Below, piece after piece: positions 17,501 to 27,806 of a DNA stretch of 64,000 nt; the first letter of the stretch is position 1; every line of letters starts with the position of its first letter. This stretch comes from an uncultured Methanobrevibacter sp. Lineage in GTDB: Archaea; Methanobacteriota; Methanobacteria; Methanobacteriales; Methanobacteriaceae. The stretch covers positions 56,714-120,713 of the forward strand of contig NZ_CAMVTE010000002.1 in NCBI RefSeq assembly GCF_947170395.1, in the 5' to 3' direction. Both the position numbers and the translations under genes were made by a program. A model generated the notes under the pieces. That model was not told where the DNA came from, searched no databases, and saw only the letters and a list, made by a program, of their open reading frames with translations.

Positions 17501-20500
17501 TAATTGACTGGACAATCTTTGTTAAAAATGAAGGTCCAAGTATAGCTATGGACGCATATGTTGATGATATATTGCCTAAAGGATTGGAAATTTACGGAAT
17601 GACAGTTGCTTCAAAAGGCAGTTACAATAGAGACACTGGTAGATGGACTATCGGTGATATGGCTGTCGGTGAAATGCAGAATTTAACTATAACTACTCGT
17701 GTAACCATATCCGGCGAATCAATTACCAACAATGCTACTGTAAATTCATCCACTCCGGATCCAAAACCGGAAAACAACTTTGACAATGATACAACCAATG
17801 TAACTCCGGAAGGAGATGTTGGAGTCGAAAAGATTGTATCCACTCAGACTGCTTCCCATAACTCCATTGTAACTTGGACAATCAACGTTACAAACCACGG
17901 TCCTGATAAGGCTACCGGAGTATATGTAATTGATAAATTACCTGCAGGTTTGACATATATCAATTCAACAAAAACAAAAGGAAGTAATTATAATCCTGTT
18001 TCCGGCAGATGGAATATCGGTGATTTGGCTAACGGTGAGACTGCAACACTGACAATAAACACCAGAGTAAACATTTACGACGGATTTATTTCAAATAGCG
18101 CTATCGTTAACAGCACTTCCATTGATACAAATCCAAATAACAATTATGATGAAAACTTCACTCAGATTTCAACTGTAGCGGATGTAAGTATTCAAAAATT
18201 GGTTTCCAACATGACTTCCCACTATGGTGATGAAATTGAATGGACAGTAATTGTAAAAAATAATGGTCCTAATACCGCTGAAAACGTTTATGTTATTGAC
18301 TTTTTGCCAGCTGATTTGATTCAGACCAAACAGCCTTACATAACCAAAGGTCAAATTTCACACTTGGGTCAAAACGGATTGTGGACTATCGGTGATTTGG
18401 CTGTCGGCGAGACTGCAAAGATTATAATTTACACAAAAGTTCAGGCATCAAACAAGACTATCATTAATGTTGCTAATGTAACCACTTCAACTTATGATTC
18501 CAACACATCAAACAATTGGGCTGAAAACGGCACTTACGTTCCTCCGGAAGCTGATGTTGAAGTAATTAAGACAGTCAGTAATTTAACTCCTAATAAGGGG
18601 GAAAATGTTGTTTGGACAATTTCTGTTATAAATACTGGTCGTAATACAGCTGAAAATGTTGTAGTAAAAGATATTTTGCCTAAAGGATTGGAATATGTTT
18701 CCCATGAACCTGCCTCAAAAGGTATGTACCACCACAATACAGGCACCTGGGACATTGGATATCTGGAAGTAAATTCAAGACAAACTTTAAAAATTACCAC
18801 AAAGGTTGTTGACACAGGCAAAATCACTAATGAAGTGAACGTAACCACTACAACCTATGAAACTAACCTCGAAAACAATTATGACAACGAAACAATCGAT
18901 GTACCTGCAATCGCTGATTTGGTTATTACCAAAGAGGTTTCAAACAAGACTCCTAAATTCGGTGACTTGATTAACTGGACAATTACAGTTACCAACAACG
19001 GTCCTAACAATGCAAGAAATGTTGTCGTTAATGATAAATTGCCTAAAGGATTGATTTATGTAACTCATAATGCTACCGTAGGTTTATATGATTCAGCACA
19101 GGGAATCTGGCAAATCGGTGATGTATTACACTTTGATACAGTGAAATTAATCATTACTACTCATGTAAATGTTACCAACGCTACAATTACTAATGTTGCT
19201 GTTGTAACTTCAACTACTCCTGATTCAAATGAAACCAACAACAAGGCTAACAATACCACTACCGTAGGTCCTGTAGCTGATTTGGCTATTGAAAAATTGG
19301 TAAATGACCACGGTCCTAAAAAAGGAGACGAGATTGTCTGGACTATTATTGTAACCAACAACGGTCCTGATGTAGCGGTTAAAGCTGTTGCAACTGATGT
19401 TCTACCTAACGGATTGATTTTCGTTAGTGCTACTGGTGATGGTAGTTACGACAATAAAACTAATTTATGGACTATAGGCGACATTGAAAATAAGGCAACA
19501 AGAGTATTATATATTACAACAAAAGTGAATGTTACTAAAGCAGTAATTACCAACACTGTTAATGTTACTTCAGACACTCCTGATCCTGATGATTCTAACA
19601 ACGAAGACAATGAAACCATTGATGTAGGCCACGAAACTGACTTAAAAATTGTTAAAACAGTATCTAATTCCACTCCAAAATCCGGAGATGAAATTACCTG
19701 GAACATTACCGTTTACAATCTCGGTCCTGATGATGCTGTTGAAACCGTTGTAAGGGATAAGTTGCCTGCAGGTTTGGTATGGATTGGAGATGACAGTAAC
19801 GGTGCATATAACCATATTACCGGAGTCTGGAATATCGGAACATTGGCTTACAACAATAACGTGACCTTGTTAATAAGGACTTTGGTGAACACTTCCGGTG
19901 TAAAAATCACTAACATCGCTAATGTAACCACAGACACTCACGATACCAATGAGTCAAACAACGAAGACAATGATACCATTGATGTTCCTGCAGATCCGAA
20001 AGCTGACTTGTCAATCATTAAAGAGGTTTCAAACAAGACTCCTCACAAAGGAGACACAATTACATGGACTATTACTGTAACAAATAACGGTCCTGATACT
20101 GCATACAATGTAACTGTAACCGATAAGTTGCCTTCAGGTTTGGTTTATAAAACCGATGATTCAAACGGCAAATACAATCAAACAACAGGCGTATGGACTA
20201 TTGGAGAATTGGCAAATACAAAATCTGTAAGTCTGGTTATTACCACTTTGGTAAACATTACCAACACTACAATTACTAATGTAGCTAATGTAAACTCAAC
20301 TACTCCTGACCCTAATGAGGAAAACAACAAAGTGAACAATAACACAACCGTAGCTCCTGAAGCTGATTTGGAAATCGTCAAATTGGTATCCAACGCTACT
20401 GTTAAGAAAGGCGACATCATAACCTGGACAATAACTGTAACAAACAACGGTCCTGATACTGCATTGAACGTATATGTAAGGGATGAACTGCCTAAAGGAT

Positions 20501-23500
20501 TAGTATTAAACGGCTATTCAAAAACCAAAGGATTGTTTGATTCCTATACTTTTACCTGGTTTATTCCTAGCTTGGCTAAAGGTGAATCACAGAACTTAAC
20601 CTTAAGGACTTTGGTAAACGTTACCAACAGGACTTTAGTCAACACAGCTAACGTTACAAACGATGTATATGATCCTAACACTACCAACAATGAAGCAAAC
20701 AACAATACTACCGTAGTTCCTGAAGCTGACCTTGAAGTTATCAAGACAGCTATGAATTCAACCGTTAAAAAAGGAGATGTTCTAGGTTGGAACATTACCA
20801 TTATCAATCACGGTCCGGACACTGTATCTGAGATTTCAATAGCTGATAAAGCTCAAACAGGATTGGTATTTGTTGATTTACACGGTAGATTAATTAACGG
20901 ACAGGTAGTAACTGATAAAATTAAAGTCAATTTGCAGGCCGGAGAGTCAATGACAATTTATGTCGTTACTTTGGTTAATGCATCTAATGTCAATTTAACT
21001 AATGAAGTTGATGTAAAAGGAGATATTTATGACCCTAATCTGGAAAACAACTATGACAATGATACTGTTGAAGTTCTTCCAAGAGCCGACATTGTTGTGG
21101 AAAAAACAGTTTCATCAAATGTAACCAGAAAAGGTGAAGAGATTACCTGGACCATTAAAGTTACCAATAACGGTCCTGATACTGCTGTAAATACCAGAGT
21201 TACTGATAAGTTGCCTAAAGGTGATTTAATCTACAACGGCCATAAGGCTGATGTTGGTAATTATGATCCTGAAAGCGGTGTCTGGATTGTAGGTGATTTG
21301 GCAAATGGCGTTTCAAAAACATTGACAATCAAGACAATTGTAAACATTACAAACAAGACTATCATTAACGTTGCTAATGTAACCAGTGACACTCCTGGAA
21401 ACAAAACAAATGACACTGACAATACAACTTCAGTTCCTGAAGCTGATTTGGAAGTTATCAAGACCGCAATGAATACTACTGTTAAAATGGGTGATGTAGT
21501 AGTTTGGAACATTACCATTATCAATCACGGTCCTGATACAGTTACTCGAATCAATGTATTTGATGAGGCTCAAAAAGGATTGATATTTGTTGGCCATAGC
21601 GGTCAGTTAAATCCTCAACAGAGTATTAGAGCAGTTATTGATGTCACTCTGGAAGCTGGTAAGTCAACAACCATTTATGTTAAAACCTTGATTAACGCAT
21701 CAAATGTCAATTTGACAAATGAAGTTGTTGTAATCGGCAATGTTTATGACCCTAATCCGGATAACAACCGTGACAATGATACTGTTGAAGTGCCTCCTGT
21801 CGCTAACATTGTTGTAGAAAAGACTGTTTCATCAAATGTAACCAAATTTGGAGAAGAAATTACCTGGACCATTAAAGTTACCAATAACGGTCCTGATACT
21901 GCTGTCAATACCAGGGTAACTGATAAGTTGCCTGAAGGCGATTTAATCTACAACGGCCATAAGGCTGATGTTGGTAATTATGATCCTGAAAGCGGTGTCT
22001 GGATAGTTGGTGATTTGGCAAATGGCGTTTCAAAAACATTGACAATCAAGACTATTGTAAACATTACAAACAGGACTATCATTAACGTTGCTAACGTAAC
22101 CAGTGACACTCCTGGAAACAAAACAAACGGCACTGACAATACCACATCTGAGCCTAAAGCTGATTTGGTTGTTGTTAAAGAAGTGTCCAATAAAAATCCA
22201 AGATTCGGTGAAGAGATTACATGGACTGTAACTGTAACCAACAAAGGTCCTGATGTGGCAGTAAATGCCAAAGTAACCGATAAATTGCCTGCCGGTTTGA
22301 TATTCGTTAAATCCAATGGTAATTATAATGCAACTACTGGCGTTTGGACTGTCGGTGATTTGGCTGATGGTGAAAGCAAATCCTTAGTAATAACCACTCT
22401 TGTAAACGTTACTAATGCTACCATTAAAAATATTGCTAATGCAACCAGTGACACTCCTGGAAACAATACTCCTGGAAACAATACAACTGATGTAGGTTCA
22501 ATTGCTGATTTGGAAATCATTAAGTTGGTATCCAATTCTACAGCTAAGACCGGTGATGTTATTTCATGGACTATTATTGTTACCAATAACGGTCCTGATG
22601 CAGCTATAAATGTTAATGTGACTGATAAGTTGCCTTCTGGTTTGACTTATAAGGCTCATAAGGCTGATTATGGTGTTTATGATCCTTCACAGGGTATTTG
22701 GATTATTGGTGATATGGCTAACGGCAAGTCATACAGTTTGGTTATTAACACTACTGTTGACATTTTAAACGGTACTATTGAAAACGTTGCTGTTGTAAAT
22801 TCATCCACTCCGGACAACAACACAGACAACAACAAGGCTAACAATACTACTGATGTAGGTTCAAATGCTGATTTGAGCATTGTCAAAGAGGTTTCCAATA
22901 AGACCCCTCACAGCGGCGATATCATTACCTGGACAATTACAGTTACCAATAACGGTCCTGATGTGGCTCGAGGTGTTAATGTGACTGATAAGTTGCCTGC
23001 TGGTTTGACTTATAAGGCTCATAAGGCTGATTATGGTGTTTATGATCCTTCACAGGGTATTTGGATTATTGGTGATATGGCTAACGGCAAGTCATACAGT
23101 TTGGTTATTAACACTACTGTTGACATTTTAAACGGTACTATTGAAAACGTTGCTGTTGTAAATTCATCCACTCCGGACAACAACACAGACAACAACAAGG
23201 CTAACAACAACACAACCGTAAATGAAAATGCTGATTTGGTCATTGTCAAAGAGGTTTCAAACAAGAACCCTCACAAGGGAGACATTATCACTTGGACTGT
23301 AACAGTAACCAACAAAGGACCTTCCGAAGCTAAAAACGTAAAGGTAACCGATAAGTTGCCTGAAGGATTGGTATTCAAAGGTTCAAACGGTGCTTATAAT
23401 CCTGAAAGTGGTGTCTGGACTGTTGGTGACTTGGCTGATGGTGAAAGCAAATCCTTAGTAATAACCACTCTTGTAAACATTACCAACAGGACTATTACCA

Positions 23501-25869
23501 ACGTTGCTAATGTAACCAGTGACACTCCTGATTCAAACAAGACAAACAATGTAGCTAACAACACTACTGATGTGGCTCCTGAAGCTGACCTTGAGGTAAT
23601 AAAAACAGTAAGCAATTCAACTCCTAAGAAAGGAGACATTATCACCTGGACTATTACTGTAACCAATAATGGTCCTGACGTGGCTGTCAATGTAAGAATA
23701 GTTGATACAATTCCTGAAGGACTTTTAGTTGTCGGAGATTCAATGACCAAACCTACAAGTGAAGTTATCATTGAAATTCCTAAGCTTGATGCAGGTAAAT
23801 CAGCTGAATTTACAATTAAGACATTGGTCAACGTTACCAACGCAACTCTCAGAAACGTCGTTGTAGCTAATTCAACTACATACGATCCTAATGAAACCAA
23901 CAATAAGGATAATGAAACTGCTGAAGTGCCTGCAGAAGCTGATTTGGAAATCATCAAATTGGTATCCAACTCCACTGCTCACAAAGGCGACATTATCATC
24001 TGGACTGTTAAAGTAACAAACAACGGCCCTGATGCAGCTGAAAAAGTTTATGTAAATGATATCCTGCCTAACGGACTGGTTTACAAAGCTCACAATGCAA
24101 ATAAGGGATTGTTCGATTCAAACAAATTGGTATGGTTCATTGAATCATTGGCTAATGGAGAAACCCAGACATTAACAATCGAAACTTTAGTAAATACAAC
24201 TAACACTAAAATTACAAACATCGTTAATGTAACTTCAGACACTCCTGATTCAAATAAAACCAACAATGTAGCTAATAACACTACTGATGTTCCTCCTGAA
24301 GCGGACATTGGTGTTGTTAAAGAGGTAAATGAAACTGAATGTGTAAAAGACCAAATCGTTGAATGGAAAATTACAATGACCAACCACGGTCCTGACGGAG
24401 CTACAGACGTTGTTGTAAAAGATAACTTGCCTGACACCCTGATATTCGTAAGTGCCGACGGCAATTATAACCCTCAAACAGGTATCTGGACTATTGATTA
24501 CTTGGCTAGTGGTGAAACACGTGTTTTAACCATTATAACCAAAGTAAACACTACCGGTATGGTAATCGTAAACAACGTTACCGTAACCAGCGGAGTCTAT
24601 GATCCTGACATGAGCAACAACAAGGCATCCAACAACACTACTGTTGTAAAAGAGACTTTGGCTGATTTGGTAATCGTTAAAGAGGTTTCAAACAAGAACC
24701 CTCACAAGGGAGATGCAATTACCTGGACTATTACTGTAACCAACAATGGTCCTGACAGTGCAAAAGACGTAACAGTAACCGATAAGTTGCCTGCAGGATT
24801 AATATTTAAAGATGCAAACGGCAATTATAATCCTGCTACTGGTGTATGGACAGTCGGTGATTTGGAAAACGGCAAATCCGCAAGTCTAATCATAACCACT
24901 GTGGTTGACATTACAAACAGTGAAATTACAAACGTTGCTGTTGTAAACTCCACCACTCCGGACAACAACACTGACAACAACAAGGACAATGACACTACCG
25001 TCATTGACCCTGAAGCGGACATCAGCGTAATCAAGACAGTGTCCAACCCAACTCCTAAAAAAGGTGATGTGATTACCTGGACAATTGTTGTAACCAACTT
25101 CGGTCCTGATGCGGCTAAAGACGTTGCAGTTGTAGAGGAATTGCCTGAAGGATTACAACTGATGGCAGCAAAAGGAAGCAAAGGTGCATATGAAAACGGT
25201 ATTTGGACAATTGGAGAGTTGAAAAATCATGAACAGGCAACATTGACATTGACAACTAAAGTAACCGTTTCCGGCGGTACCATTGAAAATATTGTCGTTG
25301 CAAGTTCATCCACACACGATTCCAATAAAACCAACAACAATGATACTGAAGTAACTAATCCAAAACCTGTTGAAACCAGTGCTGATTTGGAAATTACCAA
25401 AGTGGCTAATGTTAAAGCGGTTAAAGTTGGAGACAATTTCATATGGACTATTACTGTAACCAACCACGGTCCTGATGTAGCGAAAAACGTTCGTGTAATC
25501 GACTGGGCTGTCGGTGACTTCGAATTGCTGAATGTCATTGCATCCAAAGGAGAATTTGATGTAAATACTGGAATTTGGGCTATTGGAGACATGAAAGTTG
25601 GAGATACTGTAAGCTTAAAACTCATCTGCAAAGCATTGAGTGATATTCCTGCAGTAAACCATGCTATTGTGGAAAGTGATACTCCAGATCCAAACGAGGA
25701 CAACAATCACGACATGTCCACAGTTGATGTGTATAAGCCAACTCCTGATGCTCCGGTAAAACACAACGTTCCAAACGCTCCTGTAATGCATGCTACCGGT
25801 AATCCGATTGTAATGGTTCTTTTAGCACTTTTAGCTATTGTTGGAGTAACCTTAAGAAAAAGAAATTAA
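14530..25869 (+). CDS. Giant adhesin-like surface protein: beta-helix plus 25 DUF11 repeats
   Basis: This 3779-residue secreted protein begins with a signal peptide (KLLVVAFILAIFSIGAVAA) and an Asn/Ser-rich linker. A right-handed parallel beta-helix follows (about 100-575, with repeated NCxFxNN and GGAI-type turns), then an Ig-like segment to about 735. I count 25 DUF11 (conserved repeat domain) units of about 120 residues from about 738 to 3735, most opening ADLxIxKxVSN and holding WTITVTNNGPD. It ends with a proline-rich stretch, a hydrophobic span near 3759-3773 and an RKRN tail that would anchor it. Such proteins are thought to mediate attachment to host or partner cells. Two neighbouring repeats are almost identical in DNA. 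Confidence 0.93.
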   Translation: MKINAKLLVVAFILAIFSIGAVAANENVTLESSELTQVPHEQVVSVSEPTVPEVETTNYETSANDINNEISISSDKNVTDSNSKESLKSKKGESLLGASNDEEVLSAIRYLSGDTFDDLQNAINNTQAGDIIDLQGKTISGYRSLSCNKNIIIANGNLDGNDYLAAYTFQNCKLENLTLSNFHMSWGASINYCTLNNVAFNNFLTDKGCTFAIRYCNLESVNFTNCHSLMPADPQGEDFETGVMIVTYGSNYNNCYFTNCSTNRHSGAICVAGSPGNTANITNCVFYNCSSGVGGAIYLHGTGLTENRHSNIINCSFIDCKATEYGGAIGSSQDYLNIENCDFYNNSAKKGGAIMVGGITHGLDGDNSEGHNNLLNNCSFFNNIATEEGGAVHITGDNNEAINCVFDDNFAHSGNGSAIYVHGMNASVYDSNFTNHDCARGTVYIYGENSTIQGSLFENNTASKGGAGVYIFGNNTFLDNNVFNGNNATIHGGAIHTYGNNAIISNSVFTNNNALPNVTDKSQGLGGAIYIHGDHNLIYNSNFTGNTARNGSAIYNNGDNLTIEKGNFLNNQAWSYVIITITEPPSPMYYNETQEVKVNLTMIGGDNIINAIHNAEDPNQIYLYNVTYYHSTTNTTRTTSKDEIHPRDGVENSEGGKYLYQDDREDLQVINVVVTRDSDNKVILNTTGDDLRTGLYGNVTVTLDPILFAGNYTIFAEHPDDENYTAISNTTHFEILPHVDVSVTKTSNKEVYIVGEEAIFTIVVRNVGSDATNVTVRDILPDSLKFVSAVATQGTYDPSTNIWSVGDMTNGSSKTLTLTVTTTEIGRFDNVVNVTSNEKDWNLSNNVANKTIKVDIYYTKEANVTNTSAGEYFEYYLRVYNVGDSTYNQTLRVRDVLPEGVQYTGIYDLQDADLIKYINYGFEQIWEITNISSGTRAKITIKVKALKDGVWNNTMYVWNLPPVNATVNVSSSADLRVVKEVSVKNTKKGDLIDWTIFVKNEGPSIAMDAYVDDILPKGLEIYGMTVASKGSYNRDTGRWTIGDMAVGEMQNLTITTRVTISGESITNNATVNSSTPDPKPENNFDNDTTNVTPEGDVGVEKIVSTQTASHNSIVTWTINVTNHGPDKATGVYVIDKLPAGLTYINSTKTKGSNYNPVSGRWNIGDLANGETATLTINTRVNIYDGFISNSAIVNSTSIDTNPNNNYDENFTQISTVADVSIQKLVSNMTSHYGDEIEWTVIVKNNGPNTAENVYVIDFLPADLIQTKQPYITKGQISHLGQNGLWTIGDLAVGETAKIIIYTKVQASNKTIINVANVTTSTYDSNTSNNWAENGTYVPPEADVEVIKTVSNLTPNKGENVVWTISVINTGRNTAENVVVKDILPKGLEYVSHEPASKGMYHHNTGTWDIGYLEVNSRQTLKITTKVVDTGKITNEVNVTTTTYETNLENNYDNETIDVPAIADLVITKEVSNKTPKFGDLINWTITVTNNGPNNARNVVVNDKLPKGLIYVTHNATVGLYDSAQGIWQIGDVLHFDTVKLIITTHVNVTNATITNVAVVTSTTPDSNETNNKANNTTTVGPVADLAIEKLVNDHGPKKGDEIVWTIIVTNNGPDVAVKAVATDVLPNGLIFVSATGDGSYDNKTNLWTIGDIENKATRVLYITTKVNVTKAVITNTVNVTSDTPDPDDSNNEDNETIDVGHETDLKIVKTVSNSTPKSGDEITWNITVYNLGPDDAVETVVRDKLPAGLVWIGDDSNGAYNHITGVWNIGTLAYNNNVTLLIRTLVNTSGVKITNIANVTTDTHDTNESNNEDNDTIDVPADPKADLSIIKEVSNKTPHKGDTITWTITVTNNGPDTAYNVTVTDKLPSGLVYKTDDSNGKYNQTTGVWTIGELANTKSVSLVITTLVNITNTTITNVANVNSTTPDPNEENNKVNNNTTVAPEADLEIVKLVSNATVKKGDIITWTITVTNNGPDTALNVYVRDELPKGLVLNGYSKTKGLFDSYTFTWFIPSLAKGESQNLTLRTLVNVTNRTLVNTANVTNDVYDPNTTNNEANNNTTVVPEADLEVIKTAMNSTVKKGDVLGWNITIINHGPDTVSEISIADKAQTGLVFVDLHGRLINGQVVTDKIKVNLQAGESMTIYVVTLVNASNVNLTNEVDVKGDIYDPNLENNYDNDTVEVLPRADIVVEKTVSSNVTRKGEEITWTIKVTNNGPDTAVNTRVTDKLPKGDLIYNGHKADVGNYDPESGVWIVGDLANGVSKTLTIKTIVNITNKTIINVANVTSDTPGNKTNDTDNTTSVPEADLEVIKTAMNTTVKMGDVVVWNITIINHGPDTVTRINVFDEAQKGLIFVGHSGQLNPQQSIRAVIDVTLEAGKSTTIYVKTLINASNVNLTNEVVVIGNVYDPNPDNNRDNDTVEVPPVANIVVEKTVSSNVTKFGEEITWTIKVTNNGPDTAVNTRVTDKLPEGDLIYNGHKADVGNYDPESGVWIVGDLANGVSKTLTIKTIVNITNRTIINVANVTSDTPGNKTNGTDNTTSEPKADLVVVKEVSNKNPRFGEEITWTVTVTNKGPDVAVNAKVTDKLPAGLIFVKSNGNYNATTGVWTVGDLADGESKSLVITTLVNVTNATIKNIANATSDTPGNNTPGNNTTDVGSIADLEIIKLVSNSTAKTGDVISWTIIVTNNGPDAAINVNVTDKLPSGLTYKAHKADYGVYDPSQGIWIIGDMANGKSYSLVINTTVDILNGTIENVAVVNSSTPDNNTDNNKANNTTDVGSNADLSIVKEVSNKTPHSGDIITWTITVTNNGPDVARGVNVTDKLPAGLTYKAHKADYGVYDPSQGIWIIGDMANGKSYSLVINTTVDILNGTIENVAVVNSSTPDNNTDNNKANNNTTVNENADLVIVKEVSNKNPHKGDIITWTVTVTNKGPSEAKNVKVTDKLPEGLVFKGSNGAYNPESGVWTVGDLADGESKSLVITTLVNITNRTITNVANVTSDTPDSNKTNNVANNTTDVAPEADLEVIKTVSNSTPKKGDIITWTITVTNNGPDVAVNVRIVDTIPEGLLVVGDSMTKPTSEVIIEIPKLDAGKSAEFTIKTLVNVTNATLRNVVVANSTTYDPNETNNKDNETAEVPAEADLEIIKLVSNSTAHKGDIIIWTVKVTNNGPDAAEKVYVNDILPNGLVYKAHNANKGLFDSNKLVWFIESLANGETQTLTIETLVNTTNTKITNIVNVTSDTPDSNKTNNVANNTTDVPPEADIGVVKEVNETECVKDQIVEWKITMTNHGPDGATDVVVKDNLPDTLIFVSADGNYNPQTGIWTIDYLASGETRVLTIITKVNTTGMVIVNNVTVTSGVYDPDMSNNKASNNTTVVKETLADLVIVKEVSNKNPHKGDAITWTITVTNNGPDSAKDVTVTDKLPAGLIFKDANGNYNPATGVWTVGDLENGKSASLIITTVVDITNSEITNVAVVNSTTPDNNTDNNKDNDTTVIDPEADISVIKTVSNPTPKKGDVITWTIVVTNFGPDAAKDVAVVEELPEGLQLMAAKGSKGAYENGIWTIGELKNHEQATLTLTTKVTVSGGTIENIVVASSSTHDSNKTNNNDTEVTNPKPVETSADLEITKVANVKAVKVGDNFIWTITVTNHGPDVAKNVRVIDWAVGDFELLNVIASKGEFDVNTGIWAIGDMKVGDTVSLKLICKALSDIPAVNHAIVESDTPDPNEDNNHDMSTVDVYKPTPDAPVKHNVPNAPVMHATGNPIVMVLLALLAIVGVTLRKRN
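22611..22844 (+). repeat. Recent 234-base duplication in the adhesin, copy 1
   Basis: This segment matches 22974-23207 at every position but one (TCTGG versus GCTGG in the KLPxGL codons). The offset is 363 bases, or 121 codons, which is one DUF11 unit. Neighbouring DUF11 units differ much more, so this pair reflects recent slippage or gene conversion. Confidence 0.9.
22974..23207 (+). repeat. Recent 234-base duplication in the adhesin, copy 2
   Basis: This is the second copy of the segment at 22611-22844, differing by one base. Divergence resumes sharply at 23208, where the linker between DUF11 units changes from ACTACT to AACACA. Confidence 0.9.
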
Positions 25870-25876
25870 ACACAAA

Positions 25877-25910
25877 ATGGGAATTCAATTTCCCATACTT
25901 TTTTATTTTT
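25877..25910 (+). terminator. Intrinsic-type terminator of the adhesin gene
   Basis: A perfect 7-pair stem ATGGGAA / TTCCCAT (25877-25883 with 25890-25896, 6-base loop) begins 8 bases after the stop codon. A T-rich tract follows. This is a clear end for the 11.3-kb transcript. Confidence 0.75.
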
Positions 25911-26149
25911 TGCCTATTTTGAAACTAAATTTTAATTGAAGCCGGACTTCATAATACTTATTGTTAATATATTAACTGTCATTTTAATCGATGCTTTTTT
26001 TAAAATTATTGATTCAAGCTTACTTTTTTTCTAAACTTTGTCTGCCAATCTACATAGGATTAGGCAAATTCATAGTTTTCAAATCATTCAAATATTTTAA
26101 AAGTCATTAATGATATAAATATTAATGATTAGATTAAATGTGTGATTGA

Positions 26150-27799
26150 ATGAAAAGTGATAGTATTAAAAAAGGAATTCAAAGGGCTCCACACAGATCC
26201 CTTTTAAGGGCATGTGGACTTGACGATGAAGACTTTAAAAAACCGTTCATTGGAATAGCCAACAGTTTCACCGATATCGTGCCGGGTCACATTCACCTCA
26301 AAGAACTGGTTGAATTTGTAAAGGAAGGTATCAAAGCTGCCGGAGGTATTCCATTCGAATTCGATACAATGGCAGTATGTGACGGAATAAGCATGAACCA
26401 TGAAGGAATGAAATACTCCCTTCCATCAAGGGAAATCATTGCAGCAACCGTTGAAAGCATGACCAAAGGACACGCATTCGACGGACTTGTACTGATTCCA
26501 AGCTGTGACAAGGTAGTTCCTGGAATGATTATGGGTGCGGCCCGTGTTAATGTGCCAAGTATTGTGGTTACAGGCGGACCTATGCAGTCAGGCGAATACA
26601 ACGGCAAACCTGCAGATTTGATTACAGTTTTTGAAGCTGTCGGTGCAAATTCCGCAGGCAAGATGTCTGAAGAGGAAGTTCTTGAACTTGAAAAATGCGC
26701 CTGTCCTGGAGCCGGAAGCTGTTCCGGGCTGTTTACTGCAAACACAATGGCATGCATAACCGAAACATTTGGTTTATCCCTGCCTACCTGCGCCACAACC
26801 CATGCAAGAACAGAGGAAAATGATAATATTGCATTCGAATCCGGACGTCAGATTATTAAGCTGGTTGAAGAGGACATTAAACCGTCTGATATACTGACTC
26901 AGGAAGCGTTCAACAATGCAATTGCAGTTGACATGGCTTTGGGTGGCTCTTCAAATACCGCACTGCATATTCCTGCAATTGCAAGTGAAGTTGAAGGTGT
27001 CGATGTTGATTTGGAACTGTTTGATGAAATTTCAAGAAACGTTCCCCACATTGCGCTCATCTCCCCTGCCGGTGAAGACTCAATGATGGATTTGCACCTT
27101 GCAGGAGGAATTCAGGCTGTTTTGAAAACATTGGGTGATAAGATAGACACCAGTCAGTTGACAGTAACCGGAAAGACAATTGCAGAGAATTTAAAAACTG
27201 TTGAAAACAAAAACACCGATGTAATCCATACCCTTGACAATCCCGTTCATGAAGATGGTGGTATAGCTATTTTGAAAGGTAATTTGGCACCAAACGGCAG
27301 TGTAGTCAAAAAAGGTGCTGTAGCAGACAATCTTATGCATCTTAAGGGTCCTGCAAAGGTATATGACTCTGAAGAGGAAGTCACAAAAGCGATTTTCGAC
27401 CATGAAATCGGTGAAGGCGATATTGTTGTTATCAGATATGAAGGACCTAAAGGAGGTCCTGGAATGCGTGAAATGCTCAACCCGACTTCAGCTCTTGCGG
27501 GAATGAACATAAAGGACGTCGGTCTGATTACTGACGGAAGGTTTTCAGGAGGAACAAGAGGACCTTGTATAGGACATGTATCACCTGAAGCAAGGGAAAA
27601 CGGACCTATTGCTGCCATTCAAAACGGTGATATAATAGAAATTGACATTGAAAACAGATTGATTAATGTTGAGCTTACAGATGAGGAAATCGAAAGCAGA
27701 CTTAATGAAGTCGAACACCCTGAAAGCGACGTTACAGGATGGCTGGCAATATATCAAAAGCTGGTCCACTCTGCTGATACCGGAGCTATTTTAAGGTAG
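26150..27799 (+). CDS. ilvD: Dihydroxy-acid dehydratase
   Basis: IlvD dehydrates dihydroxy acids to 2-oxo acids in valine and isoleucine synthesis, using an iron-sulfur cluster. Cluster and substrate motifs are present: SCDKVVPGM near residue 118 and [16 protein letters not shown] near 184. [14 protein letters not shown] lies near 462. At 549 residues the length is normal. It is the first gene of a pair with hisD, 7 bases apart. The remaining valine/isoleucine genes lie at 49-54 kb. Confidence 0.96.
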   Translation: MKSDSIKKGIQRAPHRSLLRACGLDDEDFKKPFIGIANSFTDIVPGHIHLKELVEFVKEGIKAAGGIPFEFDTMAVCDGISMNHEGMKYSLPSREIIAATVESMTKGHAFDGLVLIPSCDKVVPGMIMGAARVNVPSIVVTGGPMQSGEYNGKPADLITVFEAVGANSAGKMSEEEVLELEKCACPGAGSCSGLFTANTMACITETFGLSLPTCATTHARTEENDNIAFESGRQIIKLVEEDIKPSDILTQEAFNNAIAVDMALGGSSNTALHIPAIASEVEGVDVDLELFDEISRNVPHIALISPAGEDSMMDLHLAGGIQAVLKTLGDKIDTSQLTVTGKTIAENLKTVENKNTDVIHTLDNPVHEDGGIAILKGNLAPNGSVVKKGAVADNLMHLKGPAKVYDSEEEVTKAIFDHEIGEGDIVVIRYEGPKGGPGMREMLNPTSALAGMNIKDVGLITDGRFSGGTRGPCIGHVSPEARENGPIAAIQNGDIIEIDIENRLINVELTDEEIESRLNEVEHPESDVTGWLAIYQKLVHSADTGAILR

Positions 27800-27806
27800 T
27801 GTTAAA

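Noticed and set aside
15803..25706. Many antisense and out-of-frame ORFs across the adhesin gene
   Set aside because: They repeat with the DUF11 period, have Ser/Thr/Val-rich translations typical of shadows, and lack start signals.
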